From: CAWJTN01 sp963845895
GTDB taxonomy: Bacteria > Patescibacteriota > Microgenomatia > UBA1406 > GWC2-37-13
Reading direction: 5' to 3'
DNA: 64,000 bases
Assembly (NCBI GenBank): GCA_963845895.1
Contig: CAWJTN010000001.1
Span: forward strand, 434,001 to 498,000
The notes under the pieces are model-generated. The model saw only the letters and a program-made list of their open reading frames with translations. It did no database searches and was not told the DNA's origin. This document shows positions 7,508 through 16,779 of this stretch, one piece after another. The translations under genes were made by a program, and so were the position numbers. Positions within the stretch are counted from its first letter, which is position 1. Every line of letters starts with the position of its first letter.

Positions 7508-9364
7508 CTAATTTTTAAGTATATCAGATTTTGATTTGTTTTGTCTGTTGGCCACACGCCTTTGTACAAACGATAGAATTTCTTTACGGATTCTTATAAA
7601 TCTTGGAGTCACCTCCAACATTTCATCTTCATTAATAAAATCGAGAGCTTGTTCTAGACTCAAAACTGTTGCCGGAGTTAAAGGAATTGATGTTCCTTCA
7701 CCTTTTGAACGATTATTTGTCAGTTTTTTTCCTTTGCAGATATTTACTTCAATATCTATGTCCCTGTTTGATAAACCAACGACCATTCCTTCATAAACAT
7801 TTATTCCCGAACCGATAAATAAAGCGCCCCTATCTTGAGCGTTAACCAAACCATACGATAATGAGATACCGGATTTTACTGCTACCAGAGCACCGTTTCT
7901 TATTGATCCGACTCTTGAACCTTTGGACAGATAGCCCAAAAAATAAGTATTGATTGTTGCAGTCCCTCTGGTTTTAGTCAGAAGAATACTTCTTATACCC
8001 AATAAATTGTTGTCTGAAATTTTGTATTTCAATACCACATTGTCTTTGTTATCTTCAGAAACCATATCCAGAAGCTCTCCTTTTCTTTTACCAAACTCTT
8101 CAGATACAACTCCCAAATATTTTTTTTCAGTCTGAATGGTTACTTCTTCATACGGCTCGTATACCAGATTATTAATTATTTTTTCAATCACCTGTGGTTT
8201 TGATACCTGAAGTTCAAAACCTTCTCTCCTCATTGTTTCAATTAAAACTGCCAAATGAAGTTCTCCTCGTCCATGAACTATAAAATTTATAGCTTCAGGG
8301 TCTTGTTCTATCTTTAATCCTAAATTTGTCTCTTTTTCTTTCAAAAGTCTCTCTTTAATTTGCCTTGAAGTTCCAAGAGTTCCTTCTCTTCCTGCAAATG
8401 GACTTGTATTCGGACCTATTGTTATTTTTATTGTTGGTTCCTCAACCAGTATTTTAGGTAAGCTGACTGGAAAATTTGGGTCGGTAACAGTCTGCCCTAT
8501 CGTCAACTCTGGAATTCCGGCAATCGCAACTATGTCACCTGCGCTTACTTTATCAACCTCTTTTTTTTGTAGACCAATAAACGTGTAAAGTTGTTGAGCT
8601 TTATAAATGCCAACTACCTTTCCTTCATCAATCAATGCTATCTGTTGATCTTTTTTTAGAGTACCTTGATTAACTTTTCCAATACATAGTTTTCCCACAT
8701 AATTGTCATAGTCTAAAGTTGAAATTAGCATCTGAAATGGTTTATCCTCAAAATTTGCAGAGTCCGGCACTTCTTTTAAAATTGTTTCAAACAAAGGCGT
8801 TAGGTTTCCCGGAAGATTTTGCGAATAATGCGATGGAAGTTCATTATATACTTTTCCGTCTTTTCCTACGGCAAAAAGGGTATTGAACTGAAGAGAATTT
8901 TCATCTTTTGCCAACTCCAAAAATAAATTTTCAACTTCGCCAACAATTTCTTTAGGTCGCGCCTCTTTTTTATCGATTTTATTGACAACAAGAATTATTT
9001 TTAAACCCGCTTCAAGAGCTTTTTTTAAGACAAACTTAGTTTGGGGTAAAGGTCCTTCGGCAGCATCAACTAAAAGTATGGCGCTTGAGGCCATATTTAT
9101 TGTTCTCTCAACCTCTCCTCCAAAATCGGCATGACCCGGAGTATCAATTATATTTATTTTTGTATCTTTATAAAATACAGAGGTGTTTTTGGCAAGAATT
9201 GTGATCCCTTTTTCTCTTTCAAGTTCGTTTGTGTCCATAAGCAAGGTTTCACTCATTTCTTTTTGATTATCACGAAATGTATTTGTCTGCTTCAGTAAAG
9301 CATCAACTAAGGTGGTTTTCCCGTGGTCAACGTGAGCGATAATTGCAATGTTTCGAATGGACAT
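7508..9364 (-). CDS. typA: TypA/BipA ribosome-associated GTPase (618 aa)
   Basis: Translational GTPase that binds the ribosome and supports 50S assembly and growth under stress. G1 AHVDHGKTTL, switch I/G2 EREKGITI, G3 DTPGHADFGGEV and G4 NKIDKKEARP are all present near the N-terminus, followed by the EF-G-like domains and the TypA-specific C-terminal domain. Length fits the family (about 600). The ATG at 9364 starts exactly at MSIRNIAIIAHVDHGK; a longer upstream frame runs through repeat sequence and is not credible. Confidence 0.97.
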   Translation of the reverse strand: MSIRNIAIIAHVDHGKTTLVDALLKQTNTFRDNQKEMSETLLMDTNELEREKGITILAKNTSVFYKDTKINIIDTPGHADFGGEVERTINMASSAILLVDAAEGPLPQTKFVLKKALEAGLKIILVVNKIDKKEARPKEIVGEVENLFLELAKDENSLQFNTLFAVGKDGKVYNELPSHYSQNLPGNLTPLFETILKEVPDSANFEDKPFQMLISTLDYDNYVGKLCIGKVNQGTLKKDQQIALIDEGKVVGIYKAQQLYTFIGLQKKEVDKVSAGDIVAIAGIPELTIGQTVTDPNFPVSLPKILVEEPTIKITIGPNTSPFAGREGTLGTSRQIKERLLKEKETNLGLKIEQDPEAINFIVHGRGELHLAVLIETMRREGFELQVSKPQVIEKIINNLVYEPYEEVTIQTEKKYLGVVSEEFGKRKGELLDMVSEDNKDNVVLKYKISDNNLLGIRSILLTKTRGTATINTYFLGYLSKGSRVGSIRNGALVAVKSGISLSYGLVNAQDRGALFIGSGINVYEGMVVGLSNRDIDIEVNICKGKKLTNNRSKGEGTSIPLTPATVLSLEQALDFINEDEMLEVTPRFIRIRKEILSFVQRRVANRQNKSKSDILKN

Positions 9365-9485
9365 AATATTGTAATTTACCCTCCTTCGTTCAGGTTCGCC
9401 TCGTGGTCTACGTCCACGCAGTCGAAACTTCACTTCGGAAGGGTTTACTCTTTCTAATTCCGAATAAATCGGAAAGAAAGAGTAT
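9365..9485 (-). other. typA leader with repeat-like hairpins
   Basis: Nearest the gene is a CCTGAACGAAGGAGG segment (repeat family, also SD-like) with a GTGG-ACGTAGA-CCAC hairpin. Further up, 9447-9483 folds into a strong hairpin (ACTCTTTCT and TTCCGA arms with an AA bulge, 5-nt loop). It may be a regulated leader or just nested repeats. No convincing -10 box was placed. Confidence 0.4.
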
Positions 9486-9517
9486 AAAAAAATGAACACG
9501 CCTTAACAATGCGTGTT
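9486..9517 (-). terminator. Intrinsic terminator of ychF
   Basis: On the minus strand, AACACGC and GCGTGTT (9495-9517) form a 7-bp stem with a 9-nt loop, followed by CATTTTTTT. It lies about 45 bp past the end of ychF. Confidence 0.75.
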
Positions 9518-9562
9518 GTCTAGCATCATATTATATCAGAAATTGACTATATTTTGTTGCCT

Positions 9563-10672
9563 TTAAACACCCACCTTAAAATCCACAATTTCCCCATCCT
9601 TCACCTCATAATCTGTACCGACAATTGAAACTCTTCCTGCTTCTCTTGCTTTTACCCAACCGCCTAGTTTAACAAAATCTTCATAAGGAATAATTTCAGC
9701 TTTTATAAAATGTTTTTCGAAATCGGTATGTATGACTCCTGCGGCTTGAGGGGCTAACGTTCCTTTTGTGACTGTCCAGGCTCTAACCTCCTTAACTCTT
9801 GCAGTAAGAAATGAAATAAGTCCCAAAACTTCGTAAGATTTTTTAATCAGACGATTCAAACCTGTGTCGGTCAAATTATATTGTTTTAAATATTCCTTCT
9901 GTTCATCTTCGGAAAAAGCCAAAACATCTGTCTCAAGCTTAGCATTAAGATATAAATAATTGTTAGAAAAACCATTTAGCAATTTAACAATTTCAGCAAT
10001 TTTTTCTTTGGTCTGTATCTGGTTTTCCAACTGTTTCTCCGAAACATTAAAAACATAAATAACCGGTTTAATAGTTAATAGATTTAAAGGTTTGATTATT
10101 TTGATCTCTTCATCTGATAAATTCTGGCTTTTTACAGCCACTCCTCCATTCAAGGCTTTTTTTATTTTTTCTACAGTTTTAACAAATAGTTCTCCTTTTG
10201 GATCTTTTTTACCCGCCGTAGTTTTAACGGAGGCGGGCTGTTTTTCAAGGGTTTGCAAATCAGCTAGCATGAGTTCCGTTTCGATGGTTTTGATATCGGA
10301 CATTGGCTCAATTTTTTCTGAAACATGGACTACATTACTATCTTCAAAAAGTCTAACTACGTGAACGATAGCGGCAACTTCTCTGATGTGACTTAAAAAT
10401 TTATTTCCCAACCCTTCTCCTTTTGAAGCGTTTTTTACCAATCCTGCTATATCGTAGAACTCGACAATAGCAGGAATAATTTTCTGTGTATTAACGATTT
10501 TTGCCAATACAGGAAGTCGCTCGTCAGGCACCTCAACAACTCCAACATTTGGCTCAATTGTACAGAAAGGATAGTTTGCCACATCGGCAACCTGCTTTCT
10601 CAAAAGTGCATTAAAAAGCGTCGATTTCCCAACATTTGGCAACCCTACGATTCCCAAAGAAATTTTTCCCAT
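9563..10672 (-). CDS. ychF: Ribosome-binding ATPase YchF (369 aa)
   Basis: Obg-family P-loop protein that prefers ATP and binds ribosomes. G1 [15 protein letters not shown], the [11 protein letters not shown] switch region, [20 protein letters not shown] and the C-terminal TGS domain ending in [16 protein letters not shown] match the family along its whole length. A TATAAT lies 8 nt before the ATG, so the mRNA is probably leaderless. Confidence 0.97.
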   Translation of the reverse strand: MGKISLGIVGLPNVGKSTLFNALLRKQVADVANYPFCTIEPNVGVVEVPDERLPVLAKIVNTQKIIPAIVEFYDIAGLVKNASKGEGLGNKFLSHIREVAAIVHVVRLFEDSNVVHVSEKIEPMSDIKTIETELMLADLQTLEKQPASVKTTAGKKDPKGELFVKTVEKIKKALNGGVAVKSQNLSDEEIKIIKPLNLLTIKPVIYVFNVSEKQLENQIQTKEKIAEIVKLLNGFSNNYLYLNAKLETDVLAFSEDEQKEYLKQYNLTDTGLNRLIKKSYEVLGLISFLTARVKEVRAWTVTKGTLAPQAAGVIHTDFEKHFIKAEIIPYEDFVKLGGWVKAREAGRVSIVGTDYEVKDGEIVDFKVGV

Positions 10673-10985
10673 GGTTATTTATTATATCACCCACGATTAT
10701 TACATGAAGTAAACATTATTAATTCTTGCGGGGTTGGTTTACCTTGCTTACCCAACATAGCTTTAGCGAAGTTGGGAGTAAAATTGAAGGGATGGGGAAA
10801 TGATTTTGAGGGTAAAATTGAGAATATTACGTTCTAGTGTAGTCAGTCAAACTGTACTGATGATAGTCTACGATTATATTAGTTATAGAGCTAAAAACAT
10901 CAACGCCCCTTTTCTCTTCAATGAAAATGATATTTTAGGCTTTTGCATTGACATTTACTCTATATGTGTTATACAATTCAACTCA
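10673..10985. other. Intergenic region with a TCCTTGCGG-type hairpin repeat and a strong plus-strand promoter
   Basis: A diverged TCCTTGCGG-family hairpin repeat lies at 10719-10743, joined to a segment GCGAAGTTGGG...ATTGAAGGGA that looks like an interrupted CCTGAGC-family repeat with a CCCAAC/GTTGGG stem. At about 10949-10976 TTGACA, 16 bp and TATACA form the promoter of gene 10986. A longer in-frame start at 10800 lies upstream of this promoter and is rejected. Confidence 0.55.
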
Positions 10986-11924
10986 ATGATCTTAGAATTT
11001 CTGCGTAATAACAGGCCTGAAGCCATACATTCAGAACAGCTTACACAAGCAGCAGACGAACTTGTTACCTTGCAACAATCCAGAAGAAGATTGGTATTGG
11101 ATAAAACAGGAGCGATACCTGAAAATACTATTACTTCCTTACTTGATACAATTAGCCAAAGAAGTATGGGTAATCGTTATGTTACACCAGATGGTCGACC
11201 AATAAGATACTGGGTTAATCATCTAGACGCTAATGAACTATCTTCGCTAAATTGTGGTGACACATTTGAGGTATTTCAAACAAGGCTTGCACAGTTTGCT
11301 GCATCAATTCCTCAATATGCTGAAAGAGTTCTTAATGAAATTAAAAAAAACCGATACCTACCTGAGGCTATTAAGAAAACAAATGATCCAGTTGAGGCTT
11401 TTGAATATACGTTTAGACAGAAACTAGAATATGAGTCTACGACTAGGAAGTCGATACAGATAAGAGAGTTACTTAAAACATTTGCAAATCCTCCTAACTA
11501 TTCAACTGATTTTGGTAGAGTAAGAAATGTTGAAACAGATCACGTTTATCCGACTCTTGTGCCGATATTTAATATAAGATTTGAGAATCTTCCTGAAGAT
11601 CCTCAAGCAGCTCTTGATGATTTTAATCGTAGATTCAATGAAAATGAGCTAAAGATACGGCATGGTGAAATTAAAATGATTGATATTTTTTCTAATGACG
11701 AATTGACATTTGCTCGTCAATGTAGATCGCTTGTTGATTTTACTGATGGCTTATACTATTCAACCTTCGACCTTCCTTCAACTAATTACGTCAATGTTGT
11801 CCCACTATTCCCCTACGAAGTTATACGCAGGCGCTATAGCTATGCATATGAAGGTTGGCTTAATTTTGGACCTAATGATGAACTTTATGAAGCAGTGAGG
11901 TCAATGTCTCCACTAAAAGTATAA
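10986..11924 (+). CDS. Hypothetical cytosolic protein (312 aa)
   Basis: No recognised family, signal peptide or membrane helix. The sequence is rich in charged residues with scattered aromatic motifs (GRPIRYWVNH, VETDHVYPT). The start at 10986 is chosen because TATACA ends 10 nt before it. It precedes another unknown-context gene (nucleotidyltransferase, 12362), with a decayed small gene on the other strand between them. Confidence 0.6.
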   Translation: MILEFLRNNRPEAIHSEQLTQAADELVTLQQSRRRLVLDKTGAIPENTITSLLDTISQRSMGNRYVTPDGRPIRYWVNHLDANELSSLNCGDTFEVFQTRLAQFAASIPQYAERVLNEIKKNRYLPEAIKKTNDPVEAFEYTFRQKLEYESTTRKSIQIRELLKTFANPPNYSTDFGRVRNVETDHVYPTLVPIFNIRFENLPEDPQAALDDFNRRFNENELKIRHGEIKMIDIFSNDELTFARQCRSLVDFTDGLYYSTFDLPSTNYVNVVPLFPYEVIRRRYSYAYEGWLNFGPNDELYEAVRSMSPLKV

Positions 11925-12022
11925 GTTGATGCAGAAATAATGTTCTGACTTCCTCAACGCTGATAAGATTTTTGGAGGAATTTGATTGATTTTAAGCAAT
12001 ATCAATCCTTGCGGATATGTGT

Positions 12023-12171
12023 TTACAAAGGTTGAGCATAAATAATTCTTCCTAAATTATCTCTTTCTAATATTTTTCTTGCTTTCCTTGGAGGAGGCAG
12101 ATGAATGCTAATTTCAAACGGAAGAAAATGTGGAGCTGAGTTTATACCATACCAATAGAAATTTTAGCCAT
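12023..12171 (-). pseudogene. Frameshifted copy of the 46-residue gene at 13079-13219
   Basis: The minus strand reads MAKISIG, then a tandem duplication of GGTAT shifts the frame, after which the sequence continues in the homologous frame (HFLPFEISIHLPPPRKAR, then RDNLGRIIYAQPL and stop). Amino-acid identity with the intact copy is high while many codon third positions differ, so both copies were once under protein-level selection. A TCCTTGCGG hairpin follows the stop in both copies. Confidence 0.75.
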
Positions 12172-12361
12172 ACAGATTGTAATAATAGCATATAACAATT
12201 TAATTAAATAATGTCAATCGTTGCGGGATTGGGTCAGGAGATGATTTTGAAGCTAACAATAACAATCTTCCAATAATTAATGGCATTAAAATGTATCTGA
12301 TTCTAAACTTTAGATTGCTATGTCGACTTGAAATTATAGATTATAGTTGTATACTATTGTC

Positions 12362-12967
12362 ATGCCTGATCCTAAACCCATTAGACGAGGTGAAGTAGGA
12401 ACCCCAAAAGAGTTTTTTTCAAGATTAAAACAACCAGATGCTATTACTGTTAAGGCTATTATTGCGACTGTCAAATCACTTGCAAGAGGACATGAACAAG
12501 AAAGATACCCAAAAAGATACCTAAGTGAGGCATTCTTCGCTGTTTACGGTATTGGAGGAAATGTCACAAAATTAGGAGATCGACCAGATGTAGATCTTCT
12601 CGTTGTTACCAATGCTTTATGGACACATGGTTATCGATCTGATAATCGAGCCATTTCATATGATGATCCTATTGCTTTGAGTGGAGATTGGGTCGCTGGA
12701 ACTTTACGTGATGTGTTTGAAAAAGAAGATTATAAAGTTACGATGAGGAAAAAGATCCCAAACGAGTATAGCAAAGTTGGTACAAATCTCAAAGGAATGT
12801 TAAAACTAAATCCTAATAACGAAGGTAGAAAACCTATTGATATTGTAATTGTTAATCATACAAGCTTAAGAAGTAAAAAAATTCAAACCTTAGAAGAATT
12901 TGAAAAATTAGGTGACGTTGATAAGCATGGAAAACCATTACCGAAAGTTTTATTGTTTAAAACATAA
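12362..12967 (+). CDS. Nucleotidyltransferase-fold protein (201 aa)
   Basis: Pol-beta-superfamily core: GIGGNVTKLGDRPDVDLLVV is the helix-turn with GG and the first two metal-binding carboxylates (DVD), and PIDIVIV supplies the third. The family transfers NMP groups to RNAs, proteins or antibiotics; the acceptor cannot be predicted. TATACT sits exactly 6 nt before the ATG (leaderless). No HEPN or MNT partner toxin is adjacent. Confidence 0.75.
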   Translation: MPDPKPIRRGEVGTPKEFFSRLKQPDAITVKAIIATVKSLARGHEQERYPKRYLSEAFFAVYGIGGNVTKLGDRPDVDLLVVTNALWTHGYRSDNRAISYDDPIALSGDWVAGTLRDVFEKEDYKVTMRKKIPNEYSKVGTNLKGMLKLNPNNEGRKPIDIVIVNHTSLRSKKIQTLEEFEKLGDVDKHGKPLPKVLLFKT

Positions 12968-12996
12968 AATTACTAGGACAATACTACTTAGCCAAT

Positions 12997-13033
12997 AAAA
13001 AAACTTTCTTATGTGATATTTTACACATAAAGA
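12997..13033 (-). terminator. Intrinsic terminator of the 46-residue gene
   Basis: On the minus strand TTCTTTATGTG and CACATAAGAA pair (10 bp, one bulge, AT-rich loop) and are followed within 2 nt by TTTTTTT. It lies about 45 bp after the stop codon at 13079 and faces the convergent nucleotidyltransferase gene. Confidence 0.7.
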
Positions 13034-13078
13034 ACCCTGTTATATTCATAAACAATATAAATCCTTGCGGAAATGGAT

Positions 13079-13219
13079 TTACAAAGGTTGGGCGTAAATA
13101 ATTCTTCCTAAATTATCTCTATTTACAATTCTTCTTGCTTTTCTTGGTGGAGGAAGGATAATAGTTAGTTCAAAAGGAAGAAAAGGTAGGGCTGCGTTTA
13201 TACCAATGGATAATTTCAT
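13079..13219 (-). CDS. Small conserved protein of unknown function (46 aa)
   Basis: A short gene with its own start signal: TATAAT (minus strand, 13228-13233) 8 nt before the ATG. It encodes a Pro/Leu-rich N-terminal half (LPFLPFE ... IILPPPRKAR) and a basic C-terminal half ending RDNLGRIIYAQPL. A decayed paralogue lies at 12023-12171, and a terminator follows at 12997-13033. Nothing similar is known to me; the paralogue with mostly synonymous changes is the main evidence that it is a real protein. Confidence 0.7.
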   Translation of the reverse strand: MKLSIGINAALPFLPFELTIILPPPRKARRIVNRDNLGRIIYAQPL

Positions 13220-13264
13220 TGTAGATAATTATACAGTCTTCTTATAATGATAAAATATAGTCAA

Positions 13265-14533
13265 ATGAAGAAGGGAAAGGAGATTTTTCTTTTTCTTATT
13301 GTTTTTTTTCTTGGCTTAATTCTTATTGTTTATAAGATTGATCAAATTCCAAAGAATCTTGCACTTGATGAGGTGAAATATGCCCTACTTGCGCTTTCTT
13401 TAAATAAAAAAACTTATATTCCTTTTTCTCCTTTGGTTGATGGTCACCCTACTCTTTATTTTTATATAATTTTAGCTTCGTTTAAATTATTTGGTATCAG
13501 TACTGCTGCCCTTAGACTCCCTTCGGCATTTTTTGGATTGATAGACGTAACACTTTTATACTTAATCCTGAAGATAGTTTTTAAAAATAAAGAGCTCCTA
13601 AAAATTCCCTACTCTTTTTTACTAACAATAATTTTCATTACTCTTCATTGGAGGTTGAACTTTAATCGTTTTTCCTTTGACGCTTCTTTTCTTTTGTTAA
13701 ACGAACTTTTTTCAATTCTATTTTTAATATTAGGAATAAAAAATAACAAGGCCAAATATTTTATGCTAACCGGCCTTTTTTCTGGCTTAGCTTTTAATTC
13801 TTATCAACCTGGAAGGATTTTCTTTTTAGCACCACTTGCATTTATGCTTATTAAAAAAATAAAACCTGCACACATCTTAATTTTCCTTATTCCTCTTAAT
13901 CTTTTAGCATTCCCCGTAACTTCTTATCTAGTTACACATCCTGCAGAAGACGTAAGAGTCAATGAACTTTTTTATCCTGTAAACAATCGTATAACAATTT
14001 TGACTAAAGGAGAAATTTTTACGGAAAATATTTTTAGGATAACAAACATGTTTTTATTTAAAGGAGACCCTAATGGCAGACATAATTTCCCCTATAAACC
14101 TGCATTCAACTTAATTCTGTCAAGCTTATTTTTTCTTGGACTGGTATATTCTTTTTTTAAGTTGAATAAAGATTACAATTTAATGTTTATTTTAATTTTT
14201 GCCATAGGAATCGCGCCATCCCTTATTGTCTATTCCGGAGATAATCCTAGTATGCTTAGAACCTTCGGAACTCTATCTTCTGTCATCTATTTTATTGGAA
14301 ATGGAATAAATCTGATTTTTTCAAAAAAATTTATTGTAAGGAAAAAAGTTTTCACTTATCTTTTTTTAATCTTGATTACAATATCGTGTCTTTATGAACT
14401 AAGAACTTATTTTGTTTATCAACCCTTGTCTTTTGAAAATGCGTTCATTATGAAAAGAGACCTTTATGGTGAAATCCAATCAATGAGAAACACTGAACGC
14501 TCAGAGTACCGCGATATAAATATAAAATTATAG
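13265..14533 (+). CDS. GT-C-fold membrane glycosyltransferase, PMT/ArnT-like (422 aa)
   Basis: A polytopic membrane protein with about ten hydrophobic helices. The first extracytoplasmic loop has the GT-C acidic motif LALDEVKYALLAL, where the Asp/Glu pair acts in catalysis, followed by DGHPTLYFY. The family transfers sugars from polyprenyl-phosphate donors to lipid, glycan or protein outside the membrane. The start at 13265 is favoured because the ATG at 13247 overlaps the TATAAT box (13243-13248). It diverges from the 46-residue gene; the two starts are 45 bp apart. Confidence 0.8.
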   Translation: MKKGKEIFLFLIVFFLGLILIVYKIDQIPKNLALDEVKYALLALSLNKKTYIPFSPLVDGHPTLYFYIILASFKLFGISTAALRLPSAFFGLIDVTLLYLILKIVFKNKELLKIPYSFLLTIIFITLHWRLNFNRFSFDASFLLLNELFSILFLILGIKNNKAKYFMLTGLFSGLAFNSYQPGRIFFLAPLAFMLIKKIKPAHILIFLIPLNLLAFPVTSYLVTHPAEDVRVNELFYPVNNRITILTKGEIFTENIFRITNMFLFKGDPNGRHNFPYKPAFNLILSSLFFLGLVYSFFKLNKDYNLMFILIFAIGIAPSLIVYSGDNPSMLRTFGTLSSVIYFIGNGINLIFSKKFIVRKKVFTYLFLILITISCLYELRTYFVYQPLSFENAFIMKRDLYGEIQSMRNTERSEYRDINIKL

Positions 14534-14535
14534 AA

Positions 14536-15021
14536 TCAGGAGCCGAACTCAATTTTTTTAACACTGTTATTTTTTATAATAAGCAACTCTCCTACTTTTG
14601 GAAAATCGTGTCTATTATTAAAAGTAAATTTATTCTCTAAAAGAAAATGCTTAAAGCTTGCTATCACTATTCCATGAGTACAAATAAAAATATTTTTACT
14701 TCTGGATTTCGAAATTTCTCGTAAGAATTCCTTGACTCTTTCTTTAAAACTCGTAAAAGTCTCTCTGTAAAATTCGTTTAACCGTTTGTCATAAATTGGT
14801 TTTTTATGGATATATCTAATAATTATTTCAGTTGTTTGCCTGCATCTTAATACATCCGACGAAAAATAAATGCTATCATGAATATTTTTTAAGTATTCTG
14901 CCAAGTTCTTGATAGAAGGAATTCCCTCGGCTAAAATTTCGGCTGTTAGAATTTTTCTTCCGTACCCTCTGGCGCTTTTTGTCGCAAGAGCATGACGGAA
15001 GAGATAAAAATTTTTATCCAT
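14536..15021 (-). CDS. Histidine phosphatase (phosphoglycerate mutase superfamily) (161 aa)
   Basis: The N-terminal FRHALAT gives the RH catalytic motif (Ala in place of the usual Gly), SDVLRCRQTTEII is the second block and FICTHGIVIAS carries the second catalytic His. It dephosphorylates a small phosphorylated metabolite of unknown identity. The ATG at 15021 overlaps the end of the glycosyltransferase gene 15014-16246 by 8 bp, so translation is coupled; the pair suggests removal of phosphate from a glycosylated product (inference). Confidence 0.8.
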   Translation of the reverse strand: MDKNFYLFRHALATKSARGYGRKILTAEILAEGIPSIKNLAEYLKNIHDSIYFSSDVLRCRQTTEIIIRYIHKKPIYDKRLNEFYRETFTSFKERVKEFLREISKSRSKNIFICTHGIVIASFKHFLLENKFTFNNRHDFPKVGELLIIKNNSVKKIEFGS

Positions 15022-16246
15022 AGACTTCAATTGTTTTTTTAGCTATATTACTCCAACTAAGATCTTGAGCTTTTCTAAAAATGTCTTTGCTTATTTCTTT
15101 ATGAGCTATATTGTTTGTTAATAAAAATTCAATTTGTGAAGCTAGAAGTAATGGATTATTTACGGTAGTTATCAAAGATCTATGTTTTTCATCAATCAAA
15201 TTTGACACGCCGGCAACATTAGTGGTTATCACTGGGATTCCACAAGCCATTGCCTCAAGCGCTACCAGGCCAAACGATTCATAATGGGAAGGCATGATTA
15301 CAACTTCAGAAGCGTTATAGTAATATGGTAGTTCTTTTTGTGAACGTTGACCTACGAAATGAACTACCATAGAGATATGAAGTGCTTTACGAAGTTGTTC
15401 TAAGGTTTTTAACTGCTTAGACCAAAGATGTGGTTTTTGAGATACGTCACCGCCCACTACCCACAAACATATATTTAAATCTGGCTTTTTCATCACTAAA
15501 ACTTTAATCGCATAGAGCAACATATCTAATCCTTTCAAAGGCTCAATTCTTCCAACAAAAAGAATAAGTTTCGCTTCCTTCTCTAATCCGATCTTTTTCT
15601 TTGCTTCATTCTTATCTAAGGGCTTGAAGTGATTGACATCAACACCCGGCGGTATCACGATAATTTTTTCTTTTGGAGTATTGTATAAATATTGTAGATA
15701 CTGCATTTCACTATCGCTCGGGGCTATTATTTTTTTCGACTTTTCTGTCAACAATATTTCTGCGTTGATCCTTCTTATTTCCTCTTTTTCCAACTCATCT
15801 CTTGCCACTAAATTTTTCATTAAGGCTAAAGTGTAGAACGACATAATTATCGGCAATTGATTAGAAGAATTCTCATTTATTTTTAGACCAATTAATCCGG
15901 AAAGATAATAATGGCAGTGCAAGATATCGTAAGACAGTTTATACTTCTTTGTAAAAGACAGGTAACTTTTTATATATTCAGGAATATAATTTATCAATTC
16001 TTTCTTTAGAACTGGTTTCTCCGCGCCATCTTTTAGGTGAATGAGTCGCAGGTTCGGATAGATTACCACTTGCTCAGGATTGCTGGGATGTTGACATCTG
16101 GTATACATATCTACCGTATATCCAAGTCTTGCCAATTCTTTTGAAAGTTCAAGCACACTCACATTCATCCCACCCGTCTCTTTACCTTCTTCAGACGCCA
16201 AAGGACATGTATGGTATGAAATCATCGCTATACGTTTAATTCCCAT
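15014..16246 (-). CDS. GT4-family glycosyltransferase, MshA/sucrose-phosphate-synthase-like (410 aa)
   Basis: GT-B fold retaining glycosyltransferase. The N-terminal Rossmann part has ETGGMNVSVLELSKELARLG, a glycine loop seen in MshA and sucrose-phosphate synthases. The C-terminal domain has the donor site VGRIEPLKGLDML and the EX7E motif ESFGLVALEAMACGIPVI. Soluble, no signal. It uses an NDP- or UDP-sugar; the acceptor is unknown. First gene of a two-gene unit with a histidine phosphatase. Confidence 0.88.
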   Translation of the reverse strand: MGIKRIAMISYHTCPLASEEGKETGGMNVSVLELSKELARLGYTVDMYTRCQHPSNPEQVVIYPNLRLIHLKDGAEKPVLKKELINYIPEYIKSYLSFTKKYKLSYDILHCHYYLSGLIGLKINENSSNQLPIIMSFYTLALMKNLVARDELEKEEIRRINAEILLTEKSKKIIAPSDSEMQYLQYLYNTPKEKIIVIPPGVDVNHFKPLDKNEAKKKIGLEKEAKLILFVGRIEPLKGLDMLLYAIKVLVMKKPDLNICLWVVGGDVSQKPHLWSKQLKTLEQLRKALHISMVVHFVGQRSQKELPYYYNASEVVIMPSHYESFGLVALEAMACGIPVITTNVAGVSNLIDEKHRSLITTVNNPLLLASQIEFLLTNNIAHKEISKDIFRKAQDLSWSNIAKKTIEVYG

Positions 16247-16292
16247 TAAAGAAATAAATATTTTTTAATAAAATCAAAAGAAATTTTTACAA

Positions 16293-16664
16293 TTAATATC
16301 CTGCTTTGTCCACTTCTTCTTTGGTCTTATGAATCGTTCCATCAGGATGGTGAGGGGGTGAATAGGTGGTGATAATTTTCATAGGATCATCACCTATTGT
16401 GACAAAATTATGTTTAGTGCCGGCATTAACTAGAACTAGATCACCCTTGTTAAAAGGTGATTCCTCTCCGTTTAAAATAACTTTTCCTTTCCCTTCGACG
16501 AGATATAAAACTTGATCATTGTTTGAATGAACTTCTTCCCCAATTTCTCCACCGGTAGGAATACTCATAACGACAACCTGTGTATGTTTACCGGTTTCCA
16601 ACACCTGTCGGAAATAACTATTCTGCAAGGCTTTTCCATTTATATCTGCAATATATCCTTTCAT
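16293..16664 (-). CDS. Single-domain cupin (123 aa)
   Basis: A small beta-barrel cupin: motif 1 contains EEVHSNNDQVLYLVEGKGKVILNG and motif 2 GDLVLVNAGTKHNFV, with His and Glu residues placed to bind a metal. The function of such proteins varies (sugar isomerase, dioxygenase or sensor). It is divergent from the MarR gene, with 115 bp between the starts; TATAAT lies about 26 nt before the ATG. Confidence 0.8.
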   Translation of the reverse strand: MKGYIADINGKALQNSYFRQVLETGKHTQVVVMSIPTGGEIGEEVHSNNDQVLYLVEGKGKVILNGEESPFNKGDLVLVNAGTKHNFVTIGDDPMKIITTYSPPHHPDGTIHKTKEEVDKAGY

Positions 16665-16720
16665 AATTTTTTTAATTAATAACTAAATTAATTATAATAT
16701 ACATTATCTACCTATAAAGC

Positions 16721-16774
16721 TTGACTTTTAAGGTTAGGTCTGCTAATATTTAGCTTCTCTAATTAAATAGAGAA
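16721..16774 (+). promoter_or_regulatory. Promoter and likely MarR operator of the efflux locus
   Basis: TTGACT (16721-16726), a 17-bp spacer and TAATAT (16744-16749) form a good sigma70-type promoter. An inverted repeat TTCTCTA-N6-TAGAGAA (16755-16774) starts where transcription should begin and ends 5 nt before the MarR start codon, the expected place for an autorepressor. Confidence 0.75.
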
Positions 16775-16779
16775 AAATT

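Noticed and set aside
9365..9499. Upstream extension of the typA frame by 45 residues
   Set aside because: The extra residues come from hairpin and repeat sequence; the conserved protein starts at MSIRNIAIIAHVDHGK at 9364.
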